From an uncultured Bacteroides sp. (GTDB lineage Bacteria > Bacteroidota > Bacteroidia > Bacteroidales > Bacteroidaceae): DNA of 42,815 bases. Below are positions 8,532 through 16,870 of the stretch, in pieces. Location: assembly GCA_949300425.1 (NCBI GenBank), contig CASGED010000047.1, positions 1-42,815 on the forward strand, given 5' to 3'. The position numbers and the translations under genes were made by a program. Position 1 is the stretch's first letter, and the number at the start of each line of letters is the position of its first letter. A model generated the notes under the pieces. That model was not told the origin of the DNA and ran no database searches. It saw only the letters and a program-made list of their open reading frames with translations.

Positions 8532-9545
8532 ATGAAAAAGAAAGCATTATATGTACTGACCTTGGCGGCTTTGACATTTGTCGGTTGCAAAGGCGATTAC
8601 GATGATTGGGCAGCTCCCCAAGGCTTTGAGCAGGAAGAAGCCCGTAGTGTTTCGCTGACGGCTACCGCGGCTTCGCCTATCGACATGGCGGAAGTGACTA
8701 CAGACTCGTTGGTGTTATTTACTCCCTCTGTAACGATGGGTGAGGAAGATAAGGTGGTAGGATATGAATTGGTGCTGGACGGCACGCAGAACATTCCGGT
8801 TACACTGGAGGCGAAAGCAAGTGTGGAGGATTTGAAGAATGCGGTTGTCGCTTTATATGGTCAGGCTCCGGTAGAACGTACGCTGGCCGGTGTTGTTACG
8901 GGATTGATACAAGCGGACGGTTCGGTAATGACGGTATCTGCGGATATATCTTTAAGCGTGACGCTTCATGTGGATTATGGAGAATTTGTTTACGTTGTAG
9001 GTAATCCGGCTTGGAGTCCGGAAACCGCAGCCTCTTTGCGTTCGCCGAACTTTGACGGAGTTTACACAGGCTTTAGTTATGTGGACGGAGACTTTAAGTT
9101 CACCAAGGAACGTAATTGGGATGCTGAATATAATTTCGCAGACTTCACAACTTTGAGCGAAGGAATCACGCAAGGTGAAGGAACCAATATCAATATAGCG
9201 GTTCCGGGCTACTATTATTTAGTGGCCGATTTGTCCACCGGTTCGTTGACCGCTACGTTGATTCAAACGTTCGGTGTCATCGGCGACTTCAATAGCTGGG
9301 CTGCTGACGCTCCTATGACTTACGATGCTACCAATGATTGTTGGACAGCGACCGTAACCATGACTGCAGGCGGATTTAAGTTCCGTGCCAATGGTGCTTG
9401 GGATATTGATTTGGGTGGAACAGCCGATGACCTGAGTGCAGACGGTGCAAACTTGGCTATTGATGAAGACGGCACTTATGTCATTACTTTGTATGCCAGC
9501 CGCACAACTTCCAACAATATTTATTGTACGGTAGAGAAACAATAA
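8532..9545 (+). CDS. SusF-like surface glycan-binding lipoprotein
   Basis: A 337-residue lipoprotein with a short signal peptide and lipobox TFVGC (Cys19). The N-terminal half is an all-beta Ig-like SusE/SusF-type domain. The C-terminal half has two binding-module-like repeats: one beginning FVYVVGNPAWSPE (about residue 151) and one beginning GVIGDFNSWAADAPM (about 247), the latter parallel to GDFNEW in the preceding SusE-like protein. It is shorter than archetypal SusF (485 residues, three modules), so one module is missing or this is a SusE paralogue. It is the last gene of the operon, followed by a strong terminator at 9569-9617. No amylase gene follows. Confidence 0.8.
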   Translation: MKKKALYVLTLAALTFVGCKGDYDDWAAPQGFEQEEARSVSLTATAASPIDMAEVTTDSLVLFTPSVTMGEEDKVVGYELVLDGTQNIPVTLEAKASVEDLKNAVVALYGQAPVERTLAGVVTGLIQADGSVMTVSADISLSVTLHVDYGEFVYVVGNPAWSPETAASLRSPNFDGVYTGFSYVDGDFKFTKERNWDAEYNFADFTTLSEGITQGEGTNINIAVPGYYYLVADLSTGSLTATLIQTFGVIGDFNSWAADAPMTYDATNDCWTATVTMTAGGFKFRANGAWDIDLGGTADDLSADGANLAIDEDGTYVITLYASRTTSNNIYCTVEKQ

Positions 9546-9568
9546 GCAAGCTTCATTGCATTTAAGTG

Positions 9569-9617
9569 AAAGGATGCCGCTTCGGAACGTAAGGACCGAG
9601 GTTCGGCATCCTTTTTT
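9569..9617 (+). terminator. Rho-independent terminator of the susCDEF operon
   Basis: Perfect 11-bp stem AAAGGATGCCG (9569-9579) with CGGCATCCTTT (9604-9614), loop of 24 nt that can pair further, and a run of six T ending at 9617. It lies 24 bp after the susF stop. Confidence 0.9.
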
Positions 9618-9657
9618 GCGATAGTCGCAACATCCAAGGACAACGGTTCATCTGATA

Positions 9658-9722
9658 TTCAAAAGAGGATTATCCTATATGGCGGAGAGGATAATCCTCT
9701 TTTGAAAATAGGATAATCCTCT
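9658..9722. repeat. Inverted repeat plus third copy, AGGATAATCCT cores at 22-bp spacing
   Basis: Arms 9658-9676 and 9688-9706 are perfect 19-bp reverse complements. The core AGGAT(T/A)ATCCT begins at 9666, 9688 and 9710, i.e. exactly every 22 bp. The core is itself nearly palindromic. Same architecture as 2047-2134, with a different core sequence. Confidence 0.75.
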
Positions 9723-9725
9723 CTG

Positions 9726-9846
9726 GCGCGGAACATCTTGGCAAAGTAAGCAAGCTGTCTTGGCAAAGTAAGTAAGCTGAAATGGCAAAGTAAGTAAGCT
9801 GTCTTGGTAAAGTCAGCAAGCTGCGTTGGCAAAACCAGTACTACTG
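9726..9846. repeat. Tandem 22-bp direct repeat (about five copies)
   Basis: Units starting at 9737, 9759, 9781, 9803 and 9825 follow the pattern TTGGCAAAGTAAG(C/T)AAGCTG with increasing divergence; the last copy keeps only TTGGCAAAA. There are no spacers between units, so it is not a CRISPR. It continues in phase the AGGATAATCCT array to its left. Confidence 0.85.
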
Positions 9847-9920
9847 CCTTTTTAACACGAGTACGTCTACTACAAAGTCAGTAAGACATTCAGTCTATCC
9901 TTGAGACAGCTGTTAGAAAC

Positions 9921-9959
9921 AAATAAGGTGTGCTAATTCAGTATCGGCACACCTTATTT
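9921..9959 (-). terminator. Hairpin terminator downstream of glyA (possibly bidirectional)
   Basis: Perfect 13-bp stem AAATAAGGTGTGC (9921-9933) with GCACACCTTATTT (9947-9959). It lies 21 bp beyond the glyA stop (9981-9983, minus strand). On the plus strand it is followed by TTGTTTTTAT, on the minus strand by TGTTTCT, so it may stop transcription from both sides. Confidence 0.8.
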
Positions 9960-9980
9960 TGTTTTTATAAATATGAATGT

Positions 9981-11261
9981 TTAGTACGCAAACAGCGGAT
10001 AGTCGGCCATGGTCTTATTGACGCGGGCACGAACTTCAGCGATGACCTGTTCGTTGTCTACGTTGGAGAGTACGGTTTCTATCATTTCGGCAATTTCGTA
10101 CATCAGGTCTTCCTTGGCGCCGCGGGTGGTGATGGCCGGTGTGCCTAAGCGGATTCCCGAGGTCTGGAAGGCGGAGCGGGTATCGAAGGGCACCATGTTC
10201 TTGTTGACGGTGATGTCGGCCGATACCAACGCTTTCTCGGCTACCTTACCGGTCAGGTCGGGGTACTTCGAGCGCAGGTCTACCAGCATGGAGTGATTGT
10301 CCGTACCGCCGCTGACGATGGTGAAGCCGCGGTCCATCAAGGCTTGCGCCAGAGTGGCGGCGTTCTTCTTCACTTGCAGGGCGTATTCTTTCCATTCGGG
10401 TTGCAGTATCTCGTTGAAAGCTACGGCCTTGGCGGCGATGACATGCTCCAGCGGGCCTCCCTGTATGCCGGGGAATACGGCCGAGTCGAGCAGTTGAGAC
10501 ATCATCTTGATTTCGCCTTTCGGAGTTTTCTTGCCCCAAGGGTTGGGGAAGTCTTTGCCCATCAGGATGATACCGCCACGGGGTCCGCGCAGAGTCTTGT
10601 GAGTTGTGGAGGTGACGATGTGGGCATACTTCACGGGGTTGTCCAGCAGGCCGGCCGCGATAAGTCCGGCGGGGTGGGCCATGTCAATCATCAGGATGGC
10701 GCCTACCTTGTCAGCGATTTCACGCATGCGCTTGTAATCCCATTCGCGTGAATAGGCCGAGCCGCCACCGATAATCAGCTTAGGCTGTTCGCGCAGGGCG
10801 ATTTCCTCCATCTGGTCATAGTCCACGCGGCCCGTTTCCTTGTTCAGGTTATATTCACAGGGGTGGTAGATGATGCCGGACGTATTGACTGCCGAACCGT
10901 GTGACAAGTGTCCGCCGTGAGCCAGATTCAGACCCATGAACTTGTCGCCCGGATTCAGTACGGCCAAAAATACGGCCGCATTGGCTTGTGCGCCCGAGTG
11001 AGGCTGTACGTTGGCCCATTCAGCATCGAAGATTTTCTTGATGCGGTCTATGGCCAGTTGCTCGCTTTGGTCTACCACTTCGCATCCGCCATAGTAGCGT
11101 TTGCCCGGATAGCCCTCGGCATATTTGTTGGTGAGGCAGGAGCCCATGGCCTGCATTACTTCATCACTTACAAAGTTCTCGGAAGCTATCAGCTCAATGC
11201 CTTTCAGCTGGCGCTGATGTTCTTTCTCAATGATGTCGAAAATCAAATCGTCTCTTTTCAT
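9981..11261 (-). CDS. glyA: Serine hydroxymethyltransferase
   Basis: A 426-residue PLP enzyme converting serine and tetrahydrofolate to glycine and 5,10-methylene-tetrahydrofolate in the cytoplasm. The PLP lysine is Lys222 in [11 protein letters not shown], and [26 protein letters not shown] and DMAHPAGL are SHMT hallmarks. The start at 11261 ([15 protein letters not shown]) is chosen because it matches the start common to this family; the frame stays open 42 bp further upstream without family-like sequence. Length is normal for bacterial GlyA (about 420). It is the last gene in the leftward direction, with its own likely promoter at 11333-11340 and a hairpin terminator at 9921-9959. Identification is near certain. 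Confidence 0.98.
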   Translation of the reverse strand: MKRDDLIFDIIEKEHQRQLKGIELIASENFVSDEVMQAMGSCLTNKYAEGYPGKRYYGGCEVVDQSEQLAIDRIKKIFDAEWANVQPHSGAQANAAVFLAVLNPGDKFMGLNLAHGGHLSHGSAVNTSGIIYHPCEYNLNKETGRVDYDQMEEIALREQPKLIIGGGSAYSREWDYKRMREIADKVGAILMIDMAHPAGLIAAGLLDNPVKYAHIVTSTTHKTLRGPRGGIILMGKDFPNPWGKKTPKGEIKMMSQLLDSAVFPGIQGGPLEHVIAAKAVAFNEILQPEWKEYALQVKKNAATLAQALMDRGFTIVSGGTDNHSMLVDLRSKYPDLTGKVAEKALVSADITVNKNMVPFDTRSAFQTSGIRLGTPAITTRGAKEDLMYEIAEMIETVLSNVDNEQVIAEVRARVNKTMADYPLFAY

Positions 11262-11332
11262 GCGTTTATTAGTGTTATAAAATAATAATGGTTCTTTTAA
11301 CAATGATTCTTTTTCTTACCTTTATGAAGTTG

Positions 11333-11340
11333 CAAAAGTA
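11333..11340 (-). promoter_or_regulatory. Candidate -7 box for glyA (TACTTTTG)
   Basis: On the minus strand TACTTTTG matches the Bacteroides -7 consensus TAnnTTTG and lies 71 bp upstream of the glyA start. A clear TTTG at -33 is not seen; the corresponding position reads GTTA. Confidence 0.5.
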
Positions 11341-11372
11341 AGGTAAATAAATGAGATAACGGCCTTCTGGCT

Positions 11373-12173
11373 CTAAAAAAACATGCCCAATGAGAAACTT
11401 AACACATTATCCCGCCGGTGAAAGCGTATTTCATTGTCAGGAATTTCCTCGCCCGGCGAGGGGGTAAGTTCGGGTGATGTGTAAGTGATCTTCTTGGAAA
11501 TATTGTGCAAACCGATGTCGTATCGGAAATCGAAGAATACGCGTGATATGGTGATGGCCACACCCAATGTCAGGTTCAGGTTGAAGGGATATAATTCTTC
11601 TTTCATATTGTCTAAGTTGAAATTCTCGAACGTGATGTCGTTTTTACGGTCCCAAATGTAGCGTATTTTGGGTCCTCCGAATACGGCCAAGCTATATGGT
11701 CCGTCCTTAATGATGTTATAGCCATAGATGACGGGGATGTCGATGCTATGGATAGAGGAAGTGATGGAGGCCTGTTCGAGCGGTGTGTCTTCCGGCGCGC
11801 CTTCGGCTTGAGGCTTATCGAAGAGGATGTTGCAACGGTTGACGGAGTAAGAAATCTCCGGTTGGATAAAGTGGCGTTCGAAATTAATCCGCATGAAGAC
11901 GGAGGCGAAGTAGCCTATCTTGTAATTATTTTGTACTTCCTTGATTTCCTGCCCGTTGATGCTGAAATCCGATACTAAGAATAAAGATGCGGTAAATCCC
12001 CCCTTAACACCGAAGTTTACGATATGTTCGTGCGGAGGCTGTTTGGGTGTGGTTTCGGGTATTTCTATGATGGAAGCTGGGATGGTATCGGTACGCATAG
12101 ATGTCTCAGCCCACACGGATGCGGGCAGGAAGAGTCCCATGCTCCATACGAAGAAAAGTTTCCATCCTTTCAT
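11373..12173 (-). CDS. PorT-like outer-membrane beta-barrel protein
   Basis: A 266-residue protein with signal peptide MKGWKLFFVWSMGLFLPASVWA, a proline-rich linker (ETTPKQPPHEH), then an outer-membrane barrel pattern: NFGVKGGFTASLF, YFASVFMRINFERHFIQPEISYS, SIDIPVIYGYNI, LAVFGGPKIRYIW and a C-terminal strand ending LSFSLGMFF with terminal Phe, as expected for BAM-dependent insertion. This is the OMP_b-brl_2 / PorT-like fold widespread in Bacteroidetes; no specific role can be assigned. The start at 12173 gives the clean signal peptide; the frame remains open further upstream into the flavin reductase gene. It begins 8 bp after the flavin reductase stop, so the two are probably cotranscribed. 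Confidence 0.8.
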   Translation of the reverse strand: MKGWKLFFVWSMGLFLPASVWAETSMRTDTIPASIIEIPETTPKQPPHEHIVNFGVKGGFTASLFLVSDFSINGQEIKEVQNNYKIGYFASVFMRINFERHFIQPEISYSVNRCNILFDKPQAEGAPEDTPLEQASITSSIHSIDIPVIYGYNIIKDGPYSLAVFGGPKIRYIWDRKNDITFENFNLDNMKEELYPFNLNLTLGVAITISRVFFDFRYDIGLHNISKKITYTSPELTPSPGEEIPDNEIRFHRRDNVLSFSLGMFF

Positions 12174-12181
12174 ACCTTTAC

Positions 12182-12757
12182 TTATTCTTTTGTTTGTTTC
12201 TTTTCTACAGACCAACCGAACTTTCCAATCTTTTCGCCCAATTCGTAGTAGCCTCCGTGGACATAGACCAAGGGGTTGGCTTCGGCCAGTTCGAACTTCC
12301 CGCTTTGTGGATTGAGGTTGTTTTTCTCAGCACGTACGTTCACCACATCGGCTATGAACATGTCGTGCGAGCCTAATGACAATATTTCCTTTACCCGACA
12401 CTCGATGCACAAGGGCGACTCCTCGATGAGGGGGGCGTTGACCACGGTGCATTTGCCCGGAGTCAAGTTCATTTCCTTGAATTTTTTGTAGTCTCGTCCC
12501 GAACGTACGCCACACCAGTCCGTGGCGCGCGCCATCTTCTTGGTGGTAAGGTTGATGACAAACTCCATATTGCGCCGGATGATGTCGTACGAATGGCGTT
12601 CGGGGCGCACGGAGATGTAACACATGGGCGGATTGGTGCAGATGGTTCCCGTCCACGCTACGGTCAGGATGTTGTATTCTTCGGGCGTGCTTCCACAACT
12701 CACCAATACAGCGGGCAGGGGATATATCATGGTGCCCGGTTTCCAGTCTTCTTTCAT
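12182..12757 (-). CDS. Flavin reductase-like (FMN-binding split-barrel) protein
   Basis: A 191-residue protein of the flavin reductase / flavoredoxin family, FMN-binding split barrel. Family features: PLPAVLVSCGSTPEEYNILTVAW near the N-terminus (loop binding FMN phosphate), TICTNPPMCYISVRPERHSYDII, EFVINLTT, DWCGVRSGRDYKKFKEMNL and IECRVKEILSLGSHDMFIADVV. Such proteins use NAD(P)H-derived electrons through FMN or act as flavoredoxins; the physiological partner is unknown. It is upstream of the PorT-like gene by 8 bp. Upstream lies an intergenic inverted-repeat element (12778-12891). Whether it is transcribed from its own promoter is unclear: no TAnnTTTG box was seen in the 21 bp before that repeat. 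Confidence 0.88.
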   Translation of the reverse strand: MKEDWKPGTMIYPLPAVLVSCGSTPEEYNILTVAWTGTICTNPPMCYISVRPERHSYDIIRRNMEFVINLTTKKMARATDWCGVRSGRDYKKFKEMNLTPGKCTVVNAPLIEESPLCIECRVKEILSLGSHDMFIADVVNVRAEKNNLNPQSGKFELAEANPLVYVHGGYYELGEKIGKFGWSVEKKQTKE

Positions 12758-12777
12758 AGATGCTAATTTATTGTTTA

Positions 12778-12891
12778 AATGAAGAATGATGAATGAAGAA
12801 TAAAGAATTAGGTTGTGCTGTCCGTAGAGACGATGTGCACATCGTTTCTACTATCATATCGCATGGTATTCTTCATTCATCATTCTTCATT
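12778..12891. repeat. MITE-like palindromic element with 24-bp terminal inverted repeats
   Basis: Left arm 12778-12801 (AATGAAGAATGATGAATGAA...) and right arm 12868-12891 are perfect 24-bp reverse complements. Between them lies a second hairpin, 12824-12851, with 14-bp arms centred on GTGCAC and one G-T pair. The element is 114 bp, non-coding and between pyrI and the flavin reductase gene. No clear target-site duplication was seen. Confidence 0.75.
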
Positions 12892-12893
12892 CA

Positions 12894-12910
12894 AGCGGGC
12901 AAAGCCCGCT
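12894..12910 (-). terminator. Short GC-rich hairpin after pyrI
   Basis: AGCGGGC-AAA-GCCCGCT, perfect 7-bp stem with 3-nt loop, two bases beyond the pyrI stop on the minus strand. There is no T-run after it, so it could be a 3'-end stabilising hairpin rather than a true intrinsic terminator. Confidence 0.55.
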
Positions 12911-12912
12911 AT

Positions 12913-13374
12913 TTACAGTATCGTAATATTCTCCCTCGTCTGTTCCTTTTCGCAATAGTGGCACTTGATGACGCATCTGTCCTTGTCTATCACGTGGAAA
13001 TAGGTAGGCATCGGTTCGTTGTTGGTGATGCACTTGGGGTTGGCGCATTTCACGATGCCGTGCAACTCGTCGGGTAACCGCAGTTCGCGCTTCTCCACCA
13101 CCTCATAGTTGCGGATGATGTTCAGCTTCACGTTGGGGGCCACTACAGCGATGCGGTTTATCTCGTCGTCGCAGAAGAACTTGTCGGCTATCTTGATGAT
13201 GCCTTTCTTACCCAGTTTCTTGCTGTTCAGGTTGAAGCCGATGGTGATGTTGTTGCTCATGTGCTCCAAGCCGAGGAGAGACACTACGGTAAAGAGTTTC
13301 TCCGCGGGGATATGGTCGATGACGGTGCCGTTCTCTAAAGCGGCCACCTGCAATTCTTTCTTATCGTTGGTCAT
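12913..13374 (-). CDS. pyrI: Aspartate carbamoyltransferase regulatory chain
   Basis: A 153-residue regulatory subunit, same length as E. coli PyrI. It binds nucleotide effectors through the N-terminal domain ([17 protein letters not shown], residues about 10-26) and zinc through four cysteines: Cys110 and Cys115 in CANPKC and Cys138 and Cys141 in CHYC. The zinc domain contacts PyrB. It follows pyrB by 35 bp in the same direction, giving a pyrBI operon for the first committed step of pyrimidine synthesis. All expected residues are present. A short GC hairpin follows the stop. Confidence 0.97.
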   Translation of the reverse strand: MTNDKKELQVAALENGTVIDHIPAEKLFTVVSLLGLEHMSNNITIGFNLNSKKLGKKGIIKIADKFFCDDEINRIAVVAPNVKLNIIRNYEVVEKRELRLPDELHGIVKCANPKCITNNEPMPTYFHVIDKDRCVIKCHYCEKEQTRENITIL

Positions 13375-13409
13375 GATTTTTCTTCTTGGTTATTATATAT
13401 TATATGGTG

Positions 13410-14345
13410 TCATTCGCTTTGCTTCACTTCGTCCAGCGTTATGCCAAGCACATCGCATAGAATTGCTTCGCGGGCATAGAGTCCGTTTTGTGCCTGCTGG
13501 AAGTAATACGCTTTCGGGCTTTCGTCCACATCGTAGGCTATCTCGTTGACGCGGGGCAGGGGGTGCAGGATGCGCAGGTTGGGGCGTGTGTGTTCCAACA
13601 TCTTGGCACGCAGGATGTAGACGTTCTTCACCCGCTCGTATTCCATCAGGTCCGTGAAGCGTTCGCGTTGCACGCGGGTCATGTAGAGAATGTCGGCATC
13701 GGCTATCTCCTTTTCGGTGAAGTCCGTATGCTCTATGTAGCGTATGTTGTGCTCCTGACAGTAAATTTTATATTCTTCAGGCATCTTCAGTTCTTCGGGC
13801 GCGATGAAGTGGAAAGTGGGGTTGAAGTGGCGCATGGCCATCAGCAGGGAATGCACCGTGCGGCCATATTTCAGGTCGCCAACCAAGTAGATGTTGAGGT
13901 TTTCCAGCGTGCCTTGCGTCTTGTAGATGGAGTAGAGGTCAAGCATTGTCTGCGAAGGGTGTTGGTTGGCTCCGTCTCCAGCGTTGACAATGGGCACATC
14001 GGTCACTTCGCTGGCATAGCGGGCGGCTCCTTCCAAGTAGTGGCGCATCACGATGATGTCCGCATAGTTGCTCACCATTTTGATGGTATCCTTCAGCGTT
14101 TCGCCTTTCGACGAACTGGTGGCTTTGGGGTCGGTGAATCCGATGACCCGTGCGCCCAGTCGGTTGGCGGCCGTCTCGAAACTGAGCCTTGTGCGGGTAG
14201 AAGGCTCGAAAAAAAGGGTTGCTACCACCTTCCCGTCCAAGATGTGACGGTTGGGACGTTCTTCAAACTGCTTTGCCATTTCAATCATGTAGAGGATTTT
14301 CTCCTTTGTGTGCTCGGCAATGGTCACTAAACTTCTGTTTTCCAT
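13410..14345 (-). CDS. pyrB: Aspartate carbamoyltransferase catalytic chain
   Basis: A 311-residue catalytic subunit, condensing carbamoyl phosphate with aspartate to N-carbamoyl-aspartate in pyrimidine synthesis. The carbamoyl-phosphate motif STRTR (residues 49-53) lies in [13 protein letters not shown], and the second signature appears as [24 protein letters not shown], binding aspartate, is near the C-terminus. Length equals the E. coli chain. It precedes pyrI by 35 bp. It is divergent from the penicillin-binding protein gene, sharing a 186-bp upstream region. A candidate TAACTTTA box on the minus strand near 14383-14390 is weak, so the promoter is left open. Confidence 0.98.
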   Translation of the reverse strand: MENRSLVTIAEHTKEKILYMIEMAKQFEERPNRHILDGKVVATLFFEPSTRTRLSFETAANRLGARVIGFTDPKATSSSKGETLKDTIKMVSNYADIIVMRHYLEGAARYASEVTDVPIVNAGDGANQHPSQTMLDLYSIYKTQGTLENLNIYLVGDLKYGRTVHSLLMAMRHFNPTFHFIAPEELKMPEEYKIYCQEHNIRYIEHTDFTEKEIADADILYMTRVQRERFTDLMEYERVKNVYILRAKMLEHTRPNLRILHPLPRVNEIAYDVDESPKAYYFQQAQNGLYAREAILCDVLGITLDEVKQSE

Positions 14346-14483
14346 ATCGTTTGGGTAAGTTTTATCTTTTCGAGAGTGTAAAGTTAGGCAAAATCTGCGG
14401 GATGGGGAAATTCTTGGGTAAGTTTTTCAATAGGTTTTTTCTAAAAAGTATAGAATCATGTCGAAAATAAAAACGAAAATACA

Positions 14484-14491
14484 TACCTTTG
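14484..14491 (+). promoter_or_regulatory. Candidate -7 box for the penicillin-binding protein gene (TACCTTTG)
   Basis: TACCTTTG matches TAnnTTTG exactly and is followed by C, as in many Bacteroides promoters; it lies 40 bp upstream of the ATG at 14532. The -33 element is not evident. Confidence 0.6.
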
Positions 14492-14531
14492 CCAAGTCTA
14501 TAAAAACGTTTGAAAATTCGGATATCGAACT

Positions 14532-16865
14532 ATGATAAAGAAAGTTGTTATTATACTTTGGATTCTGTTGGCCATCCTTGTGTTGGCGTGTACATTGGTA
14601 TTTGTCTCTATCTCAAAAGGTTGGATAGGATACATGCCGCCCGTGGAGGACTTGGAGAACCCCAATTATAAGTTCGCGACGGAGGTCATGTCGGCCGACG
14701 GGGAATTACTGGGCACCTATTCGTTCAACGAGGACAACCGCATTTATGTGGGCTATCAGGACTTGTCGCCCCACGTGATAAAAGCGTTGATTGCAACGGA
14801 GGACGTCCGCTTCTCCGAGCATTCGGGCATTGATGCCAAGGCTTTGTTTCGTGCCGTGGTGAAGCGTGGCATCCTGATGCAGAGGAATGCCGGCGGCGGC
14901 AGTACCATTACCCAGCAACTCTCCAAGCAACTCTATTCGCCCAGTGCGGAGAACACCATGGAGCGTCTTTTCCAAAAGCCCATCGAGTGGGTGATAGCCG
15001 TCAAGCTGGAGCGATATTACACCAAGGAGGAAATCCTCACGATGTATCTGAACAAGTTTGATTTCTTGAATGGTGCCGTGGGCATCAAGACGGCTTCGCA
15101 AACCTATTTCGCATGTGAACCGAAAGACTTGAAGATAGAAGAAGCGGCCACGTTGGTGGGCATGTGCAAAAATCCCTCTCTTTACAATCCGGTGCGTTAT
15201 AACGAACGGACGCGCGGACGGCGGAACGTGGTGCTTGACCAGATGCGTAAAGCCGGCTACTTGACGGATGCTGAATGTGACTCTCTGCAAGCGCTTCCGT
15301 TGGAGTTGCGCTACAAGCGAACCGACCATAACGAGGGACTGGCCACTTACTTCCGCGAGTATCTGCGCGGGGTGATGACCGCTAAAAAGCCCGATAAATC
15401 CAAATACCGCGGCTGGCAGATGCAGAAGTTTTATGAAGATTCGTTGGATTGGGAGAACAATCCTTTGTTTGGCTGGTGTGAGAAGAACCGCAAGAACGAC
15501 GGGAGCAAGTACAACCTTTATACCGACGGGCTAAAGATATACACTACGATAGATTCGCGCATGCAACAATATGCCGAAGAGGCCGTGACAGAGCATTTGA
15601 AAGAACTTCAGGGCTACTTCTTCAAAGAGAAAAAGGGACGTAGGAAAGCCCCCTATAGTAAAAACCTGACGCAGGAGCAAGTGGACGAAATCCTGATGCG
15701 CAATATTCGTCAGACGGATCGCTACCGTTCGATGAAGAAACATGGCGCGTCGGAGGAGGAGATTATGAAAGCGTTCAACACACCTCACGAAATGTCCGTA
15801 TTCAGTTGGACGGGTACAGTAGATACAACGCTCTCTCCCCTCGATTCCATTCGTTACTACAAACACTTTTTGCGGGCGGGCTTCATGTCCATGAATCCTC
15901 GCAACGGACATGTGTTGGCTTATGTAGGCGGACCTAACTATCATTATTTCAAGTATGACATGGCCATGGTGGGGCGTCGCCAGATAGGTTCTACCATGAA
16001 GCCTTATGTTTATTCATTGGCCATGGAGAACGGTTTTTCACCCTGTGACGAAGCCCGCCACGTATCTTATACGTTGTTGGATGAGAACGGCATTCCTTGG
16101 ACGCCCCGCAATACAAGCAAAAAGCGTTTAGGCGAGATGGTGACCTTGAAATGGGGCTTGGCCAATTCGGACAATTGGATTACGGCCTATCTGATGAGTA
16201 AACTCAATCCGTACGAGTTGAAGCGGCTGGTGCAAAATTTCGGGGTACGCAACAAGGAAATCGTGCCTAGCGTATCGCTTTGCCTCGGTCCTTGCGAAAT
16301 ATCGGTAGGCGAGATGGTAAGTGCCTATACCGCTTTCCCGAATAGAGGCATCCGGGTGGCTCCTTTGTTTGTCACTCGCATTGAAGATAATGAAGGAAAC
16401 CTTTTGGCTACTTTCTCGCCGGAAATGAACGAGGTTATCAGTACTTCTAGCGCTTACAAGATGTTGGTCATGCTCCGTGCCGTGGTCAATGAAGGCACGG
16501 CCATGCGTGTACGCCGTTTGGGTATTGAAGCTGACATGGGAGGAAAGACGGGTACTACAAATAATAATTCCGATGGTTGGTTTATGGGGTTCACTCCGTC
16601 CTTGGTGTCCGGATGCTGGGTAGGAGGCGAGGAGCGCGACATCCATTTCGATTACATGAATCACGGGCAGGGTGCCTCCATGGCATTGCCCATTTGGGTG
16701 AAATATATGCAGCGCGTGTATGCCGACAAGGCTCTTGGCTACGACCCTGAGGAGACTTTCCAACTTCCCGAGGACTATGATCCTTGTGCCACAACGAACG
16801 TAGAGGATGAGAGTATTGTAATAGAACCCAATCCCAGCATGGGGCTGGACGATTTGTTCAACTAA
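14532..16865 (+). CDS. Class A penicillin-binding protein (PBP1A type)
   Basis: A 777-residue bifunctional peptidoglycan synthase: one N-terminal membrane anchor (residues 4-27), a GT51 glycosyltransferase domain and a transpeptidase domain facing the periplasm. Catalytic glutamate Glu90 is in ATEDVRFSEHSGID; GGGSTITQQLSKQL (residues 121-134) is the second GT51 motif. Transpeptidase motifs are SxxK (Ser487-Thr-Met-Lys490), SDN (546-548) and KTG (672-674, in GKTGTTNNNSDGW). All catalytic motifs are intact. The region between the domains (about 330-440) is charged. Its stop is 5 bp before the FolK-like start, and the M16 gene follows 18 bp later, so a three-gene unit is likely. Confidence 0.95.
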   Translation: MIKKVVIILWILLAILVLACTLVFVSISKGWIGYMPPVEDLENPNYKFATEVMSADGELLGTYSFNEDNRIYVGYQDLSPHVIKALIATEDVRFSEHSGIDAKALFRAVVKRGILMQRNAGGGSTITQQLSKQLYSPSAENTMERLFQKPIEWVIAVKLERYYTKEEILTMYLNKFDFLNGAVGIKTASQTYFACEPKDLKIEEAATLVGMCKNPSLYNPVRYNERTRGRRNVVLDQMRKAGYLTDAECDSLQALPLELRYKRTDHNEGLATYFREYLRGVMTAKKPDKSKYRGWQMQKFYEDSLDWENNPLFGWCEKNRKNDGSKYNLYTDGLKIYTTIDSRMQQYAEEAVTEHLKELQGYFFKEKKGRRKAPYSKNLTQEQVDEILMRNIRQTDRYRSMKKHGASEEEIMKAFNTPHEMSVFSWTGTVDTTLSPLDSIRYYKHFLRAGFMSMNPRNGHVLAYVGGPNYHYFKYDMAMVGRRQIGSTMKPYVYSLAMENGFSPCDEARHVSYTLLDENGIPWTPRNTSKKRLGEMVTLKWGLANSDNWITAYLMSKLNPYELKRLVQNFGVRNKEIVPSVSLCLGPCEISVGEMVSAYTAFPNRGIRVAPLFVTRIEDNEGNLLATFSPEMNEVISTSSAYKMLVMLRAVVNEGTAMRVRRLGIEADMGGKTGTTNNNSDGWFMGFTPSLVSGCWVGGEERDIHFDYMNHGQGASMALPIWVKYMQRVYADKALGYDPEETFQLPEDYDPCATTNVEDESIVIEPNPSMGLDDLFN

Positions 16866-16870
16866 GAGCA

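Larger units (their letters stand above)
9546..9980. other. Intergenic region between susF and glyA: two terminators and 22-bp repeats
   Basis: No gene seen. From left to right it holds the susF terminator (9569-9617), a 19-bp inverted repeat with a third direct copy (9658-9722), a tandem 22-bp repeat (9726-9846) with degenerate continuation to about 9900, and a hairpin serving the oppositely oriented glyA (9921-9959). The 22-bp spacing runs continuously from 9660 to at least 9857. Confidence 0.75.

Noticed and set aside
9726-9846. Possible CRISPR array
   Set aside because: Units are 22 bp and directly adjacent, with no spacers, and no cas genes are present.
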